From Pseudomonas pseudonitroreducens (GTDB lineage Bacteria > Pseudomonadota > Gammaproteobacteria > Pseudomonadales > Pseudomonadaceae): 64,000 bases of DNA. A model generated the notes under the pieces. It was given only the letters and a program-made list of their open reading frames with translations. It was not told the DNA's origin and did no database searches. The position numbers and the translations under genes are program-made. Positions within the stretch are counted from its first letter, which is position 1. Every line of letters starts with the position of its first letter. The stretch is taken from positions 248,001-312,000 of the forward strand of contig NZ_BQHJ01000001.1 of NCBI RefSeq assembly GCF_021603645.1, in the 5' to 3' direction. Shown here piece by piece: positions 19,824 through 26,649 of the stretch.

Positions 19824-20743
19824 CACGCACCAACCTTCCAGAACGCACCCGGCAGCGGCAGCAGGGCCTGAGCGTTCATCCAGCAGGTAAGGATCAGCTC
19901 GCCCTGCTTGTTGGTTCGCTCGGCCACTAGGCGGATGTCTTCATGCACCGCGACGGCGGCGCGGCTGAAGCTGCCCACGATGGTTTCAGCGGTTACAGGG
20001 GTCAGCTCGGCCAGCACGCCAGCGGCGCGCAGGGTGCCGTCTTGGCCGACTGAGGCACCAAAGGCAGTGGTGCCAACAAGGGCGCGCAGTTCAGCGAACT
20101 CGATGCCCAGCGCAGCAGCAGCGCCAAGGCTGAAGGTGGTCGGGGCGCTGGCGCTGATCGCGGCCACCAGCGCCTGGTCGGCGACGCGGGCGATGCCAAG
20201 GGCGATGCTGACCAGGGCGTGGTCGGAGAGTTGGCCTTCTTCGTATGCCTTCTGCTCGGCGCGGGACAGAGCGACGCGGAAGCCGTAGGCCGGCATGGTG
20301 TCCAGGTCGATCATGTCGCGGTAGACCGGCAGCGCGCTGTCGGCCACATCGGCGCCATCAGCCACAACAGCGAAATTCGCAGCCTCGACCAAGGTAAGGC
20401 CGGCGTTGCGCTTCACCAGGGCGATGCCACCGCCGGGAATCTGCTGGGCGTCATCAGCTTCGTTCACCAAAATGATGCGGGCGCCGGCCTGCGATACGCG
20501 GCTGGCCTGAAGCAGCACGCTGCTGAAAGTAGTTTTCTTTCCTGCCTCGGTGCCCAGCGGGACGCGCACCTGGTGCAGCCCCTGCTGGGCCAGGAACGGC
20601 GGAAGGCTCATCTCGCGGATGCTGCGATAGAGCACGCTAGCTGGAGCCTTGGGGACAACGTGGCGGACGTTGCCGGCGTTGTCGTAGATGGCATTGGCAG
20701 CCGATTGGCGGCTGGCGTCTTGGAGCAGTTTGCGAATTGGCAT
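19823..20743 (-). CDS. HK97-fold major-capsid-like protein
   Basis: 306 residues. No motif makes this certain, but the order of elements fits HK97-type coat proteins without a scaffold domain: an N-terminal arm, a strand-rich stretch with VRVPLGTEAGKKTTFSS, the LVNEADDAQQIPGGG and FAVVADGADVADSALPVY segments, the P-domain spine helix DHALVSIALGIARVADQALV (about residues 170-190), the A-domain helices (GIEFAELRALVG), and the closing strand pair that ends CWMNAQALLPLPGAFWKVG. It heads an operon with two small genes. The element has no portal, protease or terminase, so if this is a coat protein it must be used with a helper phage's packaging parts, or interfere with them. Alternatives are an encapsulin-like shell or an unrelated fold. 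Confidence 0.55.
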   Translation of the reverse strand: MPIRKLLQDASRQSAANAIYDNAGNVRHVVPKAPASVLYRSIREMSLPPFLAQQGLHQVRVPLGTEAGKKTTFSSVLLQASRVSQAGARIILVNEADDAQQIPGGGIALVKRNAGLTLVEAANFAVVADGADVADSALPVYRDMIDLDTMPAYGFRVALSRAEQKAYEEGQLSDHALVSIALGIARVADQALVAAISASAPTTFSLGAAAALGIEFAELRALVGTTAFGASVGQDGTLRAAGVLAELTPVTAETIVGSFSRAAVAVHEDIRLVAERTNKQGELILTCWMNAQALLPLPGAFWKVGA

Positions 20744-21198
20744 TTTGGGCGTGGCCTCGGGTCATGGACGGTAGTTGCTGGAAAGGTTGCCGGGTTATTT
20801 GCCAGCGTTCCTCTTGTGGGATTTCCAGAACTTCCTAGGAGGTGCGCCCATTTTCCGAAGGTGCCGGCGTTGGTTCCTCTTGGGTTTTTCCAAGACTATG
20901 AAGGTTTTCGATTTATGAGCGGGGATTACGTTCTGAAGTAATCAATAATCTCGATTTGAATGGCCACCCAGATATCGAATGCGGCGGGGACCTTGCCCCC
21001 GTGAGGCCCTGGGTGCCAGGAAGGACCCATGCCTCGCAGGCGCGACGATCAGCGTGCAGCCAACGCCACCCCAGCACTTCCCCCAGTGCCTCACCAGCGC
21101 GCTGCCAGATCATCAGGCGTTGGCAGTGCATTGATTGCACAGCTGACTGTCAGCGGATTACCGTGGGACGGCTGACCTAAATAACCATGGAGACGGCT
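20744..21198. other. Regulatory gap between the capsid-like operon and the DUF2513 gene
   Basis: No supported gene in 455 bases. Two imperfect direct copies of a GCC(A/G)GCGTT...CCTCTTG...TTTCCA block lie at about 20801-20830 and 20863-20895, upstream of the capsid-like operon and possibly its activator sites. A perfect palindrome GCTGAC-T-GTCAGC lies at 21142-21154, 45 bases before the DUF2513 start, and looks like an operator. A 75-codon minus-strand frame (20913-21140) has no good ribosome site or recognisable product. Confidence 0.5.
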
Positions 21199-21558
21199 AT
21201 GCGGCGGAACTGGGATGTAATCCGGGATGTGCTGATAGAGGTGGAGTCGTTAGACCCTGCCAAGTTTGAGTCCATCAACTACGGTCCGAATGAGTCCGAA
21301 GATTCGAACAAGGGCGCCCACGCAGTGCTTTTGTGGCGGGCTGGATTTGTTCAGGGGGTAGATGCGAGTTCGAGCGATGGCGACGAGATCATTGCCCAAG
21401 GGCTGACGTGGGCTGGTTACGATCTGCTCGACACAATTCGCAGTAAGGCTGTGTGGGAGAGGATCAAGAGCACCGCTCAGGATAAGGGCATAGAGCTTAC
21501 TTTCGATGCCGTGAAGGCCCTTGGTAAATACGCCTTGGACTGGGTGATAAGCAACTAG
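21199..21558 (+). CDS. DUF2513 domain protein
   Basis: 119 residues from ATG 21199, which has GGAG 6 bases upstream; an ATG at 21187 would add four residues. The start MRRNWDVIRDVLIEVESLD, the middle HAVLLWRAGFVQGVDA, and the end LTWAGYDLLDTIRSKAVWERIK match the general look of DUF2513, a small family spread on phages and genomic islands. The function is unknown; the family is sometimes discussed as winged-helix-like. It stands alone between a palindromic operator and the iteron array. Cytosolic. Confidence 0.75.
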   Translation: MRRNWDVIRDVLIEVESLDPAKFESINYGPNESEDSNKGAHAVLLWRAGFVQGVDASSSDGDEIIAQGLTWAGYDLLDTIRSKAVWERIKSTAQDKGIELTFDAVKALGKYALDWVISN

Positions 21559-21609
21559 CCCCTGCAGCTCGCTGGTAATTCGCTGGGCTCAGATGGGGCT
21601 GCCAGGAGT

Positions 21610-21913
21610 GTGGTGGGATGGTGGGATGGTGGTGGGATAGAAAAACGTATCCCACCACGCCTCTAGCCCTAGTACCACGCTGGCTAGAGACTGATGTGGT
21701 GGGATGTGGTGGGATATTTCTCTAAAGAGCGTGTGGGGTATCGAATTTCGCTTTTCAGAACGCTTCCACATACCCCACACGTTTGTTTTTGACTTTATCC
21801 CACCACATCCCACCACTTTGCCTTTCAGGTGCTCTATCTCAAAGGTTTCAGGCGTGGTGGGATAGCTGGATTTATCCAACCACTATCCCACCACTCACGC
21901 CCTATCCCACCAC
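21610..21913. repeat. Iteron array, candidate replication origin of the element
   Basis: The 10-mer GTGGTGGGAT occurs perfectly at 21610, 21629, 21696, 21706 and 21854, and its complement ATCCCACCAC at 21649, 21797, 21807, 21885 and 21904; close variants lie at 21620, 21731, 21770 (GTGTGGGGTAT pair) and 21874. A separate hairpin CTCTAGCC/GGCTAGAG spans 21661-21689, and the spacers are A/T-rich (21717-21800). In P4, origin iterons bound by the alpha primase-helicase have the same arrangement. The primase-helicase gene here ends at 22030. Confidence 0.8.
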
Positions 21914-21924
21914 GCGATAGCATG

Positions 21925-21950
21925 AAAAAGCCCCGCTTGGTGGCGGGGCT
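21925..21950 (-). terminator. Terminator of the primase-helicase operon
   Basis: Arms AGCCCCGC and GCGGGGCT around a 6-base loop; on the minus strand it is followed by TTTTT. Confidence 0.88.
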
Positions 21951-22029
21951 GTCGTGTTCCTGCTGGTGGCCAACAGTTCTGGTTCGCAGCCTGCTGCGCC
22001 GACAGTCGGTGCCGGCGCATGGTCTGAGA

Positions 22030-24135
22030 TTAGAAGGGGCGGTCTGCATATCGGTCGCTGCCCACCACAGCCAGGCGACGCGCCTCCATCGCGGCAGGTG
22101 GCATGTGGTAGACGGTCACGCCACGGCTGACCTTGCAGGTGAACAGCTTGCGGAGGATGGTGCCGGCCTTTCTGGTGTCGCCCACTTTGGCGTTCTGCAC
22201 GCCAATTTCGTTCAGCACGTCGCTGGCGGATAGGTAGCGGCTGCGAATGGCGGCGGGATCGTAGAGGGACAAAATCATTTCCTCTACGCGGTCCTTACTG
22301 CGGAATGCTTCGTTGTGCTCGCCGATGGCGCGGTTCTCGTCCTGGTCCAGGTGCCAGGTTTCGCCAGCCTCGACGCGAGCCAGCGCCTCTGCCCATGCCT
22401 GCTGCACGTCGATGTTGTGCTGATAGTCCACGCCGACCACCTGAATTGGCCAGAACCTGCGGTTGTTGGTGTCGTCCATCAAGAACTGCACGTTGTTCAC
22501 GCTGCCGAAAAATGCCGTGCGGCGCTGGTAGCGGTTGGCGGCGCGCGCATAGGCAGGACGCAGTTCGTCAGTGTCGCGGCTCAGGAAGGCTTTCAGGCTC
22601 TCGATGTCGGACTTGCTGAAGGTGGCGCCGATTTCGCCCAGCTCCACCAGCCATTTGCTGACCACCTGCAGCACGCTGTCCTTGTCGTCTGGGTTCAGCG
22701 TGATGCCATCGGCCTGCAAGTCCTTCGGGCTCAGGGTGTTGAAGAATCGGGTTTTGCCGATACCGCCCATGGGATCGACCAGGACCAGGACGTGTTCAAA
22801 CTTGCGAGCCCTACCGCTCAAGATGGCAGCGGCGCCAAGGAACCACTTGCGGAACAGTGTCCAGCTGACTTCTGCCTTCGATTTGTCGGCCAGGGTAAGG
22901 CAGTCGAACAGGGCGCGGATGTTCTCGCCGCCGTTCCACGGCTGCGACTTCACCCAATCCAGCGCGGGGTTGTAGGCGTCCTGCGCGGCTATCCTATCCA
23001 GGTGGCCAGCGGCAGCGGTGTAGGGATATTCGTTGATACGGCACAGGTCCTCGACGGTGGACAGCGACACGTTGCGCGCCAGGTCGCCAGCTGGCAGCTT
23101 GCCGTTCACGCTGATTTCCACGTCGCGCGACAGCTCGTTGTAACGGATGCGCACGCCATAGGCTCGCACCAGGCGCGCCAGGTTCTCGGCTGTGCCCTTG
23201 GCTTGGTGGAATGCCCACTCACCAGTTTCCTTGTCGCGCTTCCAGCTGATTTGGTCGGGGTGATAGATGGCTTCTGGAGCATCCAGCGGTTTGTCCAGCG
23301 GCTGCGCTTCGTTGTCGTTTGCCGGCGGCGGCAGGTTCTCGGCCATCGCCAGCAACTCGGCGGCATCGTGACCAGCGTCTAACCAGTCGGACACGTCGCC
23401 TTTCTGCGGCAGGCCTGGCAACTCCAAGACGCGAACGGATGCGGCCACGCCAGCCAGCTTGCCAGCAACCATGGCAGCGTGACTGCGGCCGGCGTCGTCG
23501 TTGTCGGGCAGGATGACGACGTGGCGGCCGGCGAAGTGCGGCGCCAAGGCGTTCGGCCACTTGTTGGCGCCCCCGGCGTTACAGGTGGCCACCAGGCCAG
23601 CTGCGGTCAGCGCGTCGGCGTCCTTCTCACCCTCGACAACGAACACCAGGGAGTCTGGCTGTTCCAGCATCTGCGGCAGACGGTAGGGCACCTGCTGCAC
23701 GCCCTTCACGGACCAGGACCAGCCGCTGCCGTTCGGCTTGCGCTGACGGAAGTCCTTTGGGTCCATGCGGCAGACTTGGAAAAGCAATTCTCCGGCCTCG
23801 CTCACGTAGTCGTAGGCGGCCACGATCTTGGCGCGTGGCTTGATGGTGGACTTCGATTCTTTATCGTTCGCGGGCTGGTGGATACCCTGGCGCTCTAGCC
23901 ACTCGATGGCGGCGCGGCCAGCCTTGCCCGTCTCGCGCTCGATCAGGTCCAGGACACCACCACCATGGCCGCTTTCATGGTCATGCCAGACGCCTTGCTT
24001 CAGGTCCACGGACAGGCTGCCACGGCTGCCGAAGCGCAGATTATCGGGCGTGCTCTGGTCGATGTTGGGCGTGCCCAGCAGCAGGCGCGCAACGGGCTCC
24101 ATGTAGCTGGCGAACTGGCTGTTAGGAGTGCTCAT
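22030..24135 (-). CDS. Toprim / VapE-type primase-helicase
   Basis: 701 residues. The N-terminal part has a CHC2-like region without the zinc cysteines (FGSRGSLSVDLKQGVWHDHE), then a Toprim core: VFVVEGEKDADALTAAGL near residue 170 and VVILPDNDDAGRSHAA near residue 210. The C-terminal half is a VapE (virulence-associated E) helicase: Walker A DPMGGIGKTRFF near residue 450, Walker B region KWLVELGEIGATFS, and FLSRDTDELRPAYARAANRY with FGSVNNVQFLMDDTNNRRFW, the family signature. Such proteins prime and unwind at iteron origins in satellites. It overlaps the previous gene by 4 bases, and the iteron array follows its stop. This is the probable replication initiator of the element. Confidence 0.9.
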   Translation of the reverse strand: MSTPNSQFASYMEPVARLLLGTPNIDQSTPDNLRFGSRGSLSVDLKQGVWHDHESGHGGGVLDLIERETGKAGRAAIEWLERQGIHQPANDKESKSTIKPRAKIVAAYDYVSEAGELLFQVCRMDPKDFRQRKPNGSGWSWSVKGVQQVPYRLPQMLEQPDSLVFVVEGEKDADALTAAGLVATCNAGGANKWPNALAPHFAGRHVVILPDNDDAGRSHAAMVAGKLAGVAASVRVLELPGLPQKGDVSDWLDAGHDAAELLAMAENLPPPANDNEAQPLDKPLDAPEAIYHPDQISWKRDKETGEWAFHQAKGTAENLARLVRAYGVRIRYNELSRDVEISVNGKLPAGDLARNVSLSTVEDLCRINEYPYTAAAGHLDRIAAQDAYNPALDWVKSQPWNGGENIRALFDCLTLADKSKAEVSWTLFRKWFLGAAAILSGRARKFEHVLVLVDPMGGIGKTRFFNTLSPKDLQADGITLNPDDKDSVLQVVSKWLVELGEIGATFSKSDIESLKAFLSRDTDELRPAYARAANRYQRRTAFFGSVNNVQFLMDDTNNRRFWPIQVVGVDYQHNIDVQQAWAEALARVEAGETWHLDQDENRAIGEHNEAFRSKDRVEEMILSLYDPAAIRSRYLSASDVLNEIGVQNAKVGDTRKAGTILRKLFTCKVSRGVTVYHMPPAAMEARRLAVVGSDRYADRPF

Positions 24136-24458
24136 GCGGCCACCCCCATACGCGCATGCATCGCGTCCACGACCATGCGCCAGGCATCCAGCGCGGTGAA
24201 AGCGAAAGGCAGTTCACGCGGCGCGCTGCCTGCCATTTGGCAGAGGTCCAGGGCATAGCTGGGATCGGTGCAGATCACGCGCTGGGCTGCTGCCAGGCGC
24301 TGGAGGTTCAGGGCGCCGACGCTTGCGTGTTGCGCCATTCGTGGGCAGATCACCAAGTCTGCATAATGCTGCAGGACGCGGCGAATCTTTCTAGAGCTGC
24401 ATCGCGCGGACGCACCTCGGGTGTTCCCGGCTTCCTGCCGGATCCAGTGAGCGGCCAT
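24132..24458 (-). CDS. Unknown small protein between alpA and primase
   Basis: 108 residues from ATG 24458, two bases after the alpA stop, with GAGGTG upstream. A longer frame to 24680 overlaps alpA in another phase and is rejected. Rich in alanine and arginine with several Cys residues (SARCSSRKIRRVLQHYADLV, LVICPRMAQHASVGALNL); probably helical. Not recognised. Coupled to the primase gene by a 4-base overlap, so a part in replication control is likely. Confidence 0.65.
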   Translation of the reverse strand: MAAHWIRQEAGNTRGASARCSSRKIRRVLQHYADLVICPRMAQHASVGALNLQRLAAAQRVICTDPSYALDLCQMAGSAPRELPFAFTALDAWRMVVDAMHARMGVAA

Positions 24459-24460
24459 GA

Positions 24461-24646
24461 TTACACCTCGGGACGAGATGCAAACCACGTGTTCAGCTCG
24501 GACTCTAACCAGGCGACGCGGCGCGGTCCGATCTGGCGACGCTTCGGGAAGGTGCCTTCCTGTTGCCAGCGCCAAAGAGTGCAGCGACTGACTCCAACGC
24601 GGTCGCAGACGGCTTTTTCGGAGAGGTATTTTTCTGGTTGTTGCAT
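24461..24646 (-). CDS. alpA: AlpA-family regulator / excisionase
   Basis: 61 residues. The MerR-like helix-turn-helix is clear: YLSEKAVCDRVGVSRCTLWR, then W-QQEGTFPKRRQIGPRRVAWLESELNTWF in pieces, the whole AlpA domain. In P4-like elements and the CP4-57 prophage AlpA/Vis activates the integrase/excision functions or represses early transcription. Ribosome site CAAGGAA just before ATG 24646. It is the first gene of the replication operon; a TTGACC-GGTCAA palindrome lies about 40 bases upstream. Confidence 0.88.
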   Translation of the reverse strand: MQQPEKYLSEKAVCDRVGVSRCTLWRWQQEGTFPKRRQIGPRRVAWLESELNTWFASRPEV

Positions 24647-24684
24647 TTCCTTGACCCTCAGGGGCCGAGGCGCTGCGCAACAGG

Positions 24685-24702
24685 TTGACCGATGATGGTC
24701 AA
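24685..24702. promoter_or_regulatory. Palindromic operator candidate upstream of alpA
   Basis: TTGACC, six bases, GGTCAA; perfect arms. It lies between the alpA start (24646) and the tandem hairpins, where an AlpA or other regulator could bind. Confidence 0.45.
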
Positions 24703-24759
24703 TGACGCAGCATTATCAGGCGTGTCCAGCGCTCTGATTTGCCCCGGCAATTCAGACCG

Positions 24760-24827
24760 GGGGCTTGGCGTCTAGACAACGCCGAGCCCCTATTTCTTTG
24801 AGAGCCCAGCCATTTGGCTGGGCTTTC
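24760..24827 (+). other. Two tandem hairpins between integrase and alpA (terminator or small RNA)
   Basis: Hairpin one: GGGGCT and GGCGT (24760-24771) pair with ACGCC and AGCCCC (24779-24790), followed by TATTTCTTT. Hairpin two: AGCCCAGCCA and TGGCTGGGCT (24803-24824), followed by TTCTTGTTT. Both have T-rich tails on the plus strand. They separate the integrase gene from the replication operon. They may be a terminator for integrase transcripts or the 3' end of a plus-strand regulatory RNA. The rest of 24828-24980 shows nothing I can name. Confidence 0.5.
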
Positions 24828-24980
24828 TTGTTTCAAGATATCCGGTGCTGATTGCCGTCGCAAATGACTGATTTTTAATGGTTTTTAACTGGTGCTCACT
24901 GCCGTTAATCTTGGTTCACGCTGTCTCACTCGGTATAACTGATTGCCGAAACATCAACCGACGAACGGTCTCACTGACCT

Positions 24981-26402
24981 TCACTCTTGCTCATAATCTC
25001 GGCTGCCAACCTTGCGCCGCTTCGCCAAAACGATGATGTTCTTGTCGGTATCCTGCTCGCCGGATACCAGGCCATCCAGATAGGTGCCCCACATTTGCAA
25101 TGCGGCAGTTTTCTCCGGCAAGTAAGAGTTGCGGTCGTAATGCTTGGCCTGTACGCCGGTCCTCCCGTGCGACAAAAGCCAGGCACGGACATCCGTTGAA
25201 ACTCCATTGGCTGCCAGCAGCGTTTCACACGTTGCTCTGACTCGTTGCCAGTTGAAGGGGCTGGTCTTGCCGGCGACCACCAATACTTTGCTGGCATCGC
25301 TGAAGATGCGTGACACGGTGTCTTTGTGGACTGCGAATGGGCCTGGACCGCTCTGATCGGCAAGCAGGGGCGCGATGATTTCACCGACGCGTTGCGTGAT
25401 CGGCAGTAGATGCTCCCATGCCTCTGCTTTCCGGCCTTTGGCATCCAGCAGGCAAATGGTCGCGTCGTCGATGTCTTCCCAGCGAACGGCGAGCAACTGC
25501 TTGATGCGCTGTCCACCGAGATAGATCAGGGTCTTGGCGATGGCCTGCTTTTGTTCGGGCAGCGTATCCAGAAGACGCAGCAGTTCCCCTAGTTCGGCAG
25601 GTTCTAGTGATTCGGTGTTACCGCCCTTGGCGTCTTCGATGGTGGGAATCAGCGCAGCGGGATTACTGGTTACGGCAAACCATTTGCTGGCGCTTTTTCC
25701 CTTCTTCCCAACAGCAAGATGAGAGGCAGCGGCGTGATTGAAGGCTGTGCGCAGGTAACGACGCAATTCGTCGGTAGTGCTGCGCATATTCGTAGTTGGA
25801 GCTTTAGCCTTGTGGCCAATCCCGCGAGGTTTCGGAGTCCGCTCCAGCACAGCTGACAGTAGTTCTGAAATCTCTTCGGGCTTAACTTCGTTCGCGTATT
25901 TCGCCGCAAGGGCAGGGCGGAACTCACTGACGTTGACGCGGAACAATGAACGCACCTTGCGAGCGCTTGCCTTGCCTGACTGCTCCAGGTGGTCCGCGTA
26001 GGCGTCAAGCATTTCCCCGAATGTCCCGCGTCTGGCTTCGTCTTCGGCTTTCTTTTTGAGTAGCTCGCGCTCTACCTCGGCGGCGGCTTCCCGCTCAGCT
26101 TTCAGTTCCAGGTACTTTTCCAGGCCGCCGGCAGCCCCGGCCTCGGTGGCAACCCGCAATGCTTCAGCGCGTAGCTCGTTCAGGGTTTGTTCGCTGGTGC
26201 CTGGCTGCGGTTTCTTGGCCAGGATGCCGAGTTGGAGACGTTTGTCGGTCGCAGCTGTTCGCTCACGGTAGAAAGCCAGGATTGCTCCAGATGCTTTGCG
26301 TTCAAGTAGCAGCGTTCCCTTTCCCCGTGATCCTACCGGCTCGGATTGCCGGCTCTTGACTGCGTGAGCCTCCATCTCTGTGAGGCGAGTGCGTTTGGCC
26401 AT
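24981..26402 (-). CDS. int: Tyrosine recombinase (integrase)
   Basis: 473 residues. The N-terminal half has a charged coiled stretch (about 95-125) and a SAM-like core-binding domain (FGEMLDAYADHLEQSGKASA). The catalytic domain has the first arginine in LGGQRIKQLLAVRWEDID, the second arginine in FNWQRVRATCETLLA, and LLSHGRTGVQAKHYDRNSY with the His and the nucleophilic Tyr in HYD. The usual His of the HxxR box is replaced (NWQRVR), as in a group of Proteobacterial integrases I recall with a similar RRTCETLLA box. It sits beside attR and reads away from it. It would integrate and excise the element at tRNA-Arg(CCT). Confidence 0.92.
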   Translation of the reverse strand: MAKRTRLTEMEAHAVKSRQSEPVGSRGKGTLLLERKASGAILAFYRERTAATDKRLQLGILAKKPQPGTSEQTLNELRAEALRVATEAGAAGGLEKYLELKAEREAAAEVERELLKKKAEDEARRGTFGEMLDAYADHLEQSGKASARKVRSLFRVNVSEFRPALAAKYANEVKPEEISELLSAVLERTPKPRGIGHKAKAPTTNMRSTTDELRRYLRTAFNHAAASHLAVGKKGKSASKWFAVTSNPAALIPTIEDAKGGNTESLEPAELGELLRLLDTLPEQKQAIAKTLIYLGGQRIKQLLAVRWEDIDDATICLLDAKGRKAEAWEHLLPITQRVGEIIAPLLADQSGPGPFAVHKDTVSRIFSDASKVLVVAGKTSPFNWQRVRATCETLLAANGVSTDVRAWLLSHGRTGVQAKHYDRNSYLPEKTAALQMWGTYLDGLVSGEQDTDKNIIVLAKRRKVGSRDYEQE

Positions 26403-26414
26403 GGCTGTTCCCCG

Positions 26415-26438
26415 TTTTCCCCGTTCGTTCCCCGTTTC
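26415..26438 (+). repeat. Candidate integrase arm-type site, right copy
   Basis: Matches 17461-17484 at 23 of 24 bases; TTCCCCGTTT is repeated again just before it (26407-26416), so the right end may hold two sites. It overlaps the region just upstream of the integrase start, which would couple integrase binding to its own expression. Confidence 0.6.
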
Positions 26439-26558
26439 TCAGGCAAAGTTATGCTATCCAGTGAAACGAGGGAAAACAATGTGGTCAGCTGTATGGCCCG
26501 TGGGCTATGGGTTTTTCGTGAATTTGCGTGATTCGTTGAAACAACATGAAACAGCGCT

Positions 26559-26607
26559 GCGTCCCCCTCCTAAGGGGAAGGTTGGAGGTTCGACCCCTCT
26601 CCGGGAC
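26559..26607 (+). repeat. attR: attR (49-bp core repeat)
   Basis: Exact copy of 17351-17399, preceded by unrelated sequence, so it is a tRNA fragment and not a gene. It is followed by ACCA instead of GCCA, then by the native tRNA terminator. Confidence 0.95.
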
Positions 26608-26616
26608 ACCAGCATG

Positions 26617-26645
26617 AAAAGGCCCGCCTATGCGGGCCTTTTTCG
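26617..26645. terminator. Bidirectional terminator at the right chromosome junction
   Basis: AAAAGGCCCGC and GCGGGCCTTTT around CTAT: perfect 11-bp arms with U-tracts in both directions. Probably the original terminator of tRNA-Arg(CCT), now cut off from it; it also ends the exopolysaccharide operon coming from the right. Confidence 0.92.
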
Positions 26646-26649
26646 TTTC

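Larger units (their letters stand above)
17351..26607. mobile_element. 9.2-kb integrated satellite-like element in tRNA-Arg(CCT)
   Basis: Bounded by a perfect 49-bp direct repeat. Contents, left to right: a terminator, one gene reading right, an operon of four coupled small genes reading left, an operon of a capsid-like protein plus two small genes reading left, a DUF2513 gene reading right, an iteron array, a Toprim/VapE primase-helicase with two genes before it including an AlpA-type regulator, and a tyrosine integrase beside the right end. Parts of it are clearly less G/C-rich than the chromosome. Integrase, AlpA, primase-helicase and adjacent origin are the core of P4-like satellites. No portal, terminase, tail, holin or relaxase gene is present. 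Confidence 0.93.

Noticed and set aside
20913-21140. 75-codon minus-strand frame upstream of the capsid-like operon
   Set aside because: GTG start without a ribosome site, odd composition, and it ends in the palindrome/promoter region; kept only as a remark in the intergenic entry.
21589-21879. 96-codon minus-strand frame in the origin
   Set aside because: It reads through the iterons, so its residues are repeat translations; no ribosome site.
24132-24680. 182-residue version of the gene between alpA and primase
   Set aside because: The first 74 residues overlap alpA in another phase; the ATG at 24458 has a ribosome site and fits the operon spacing.
26559-26611. Second tRNA-Arg(CCT) gene
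   Set aside because: The 5' acceptor and D arm are missing; it is the attR fragment only.
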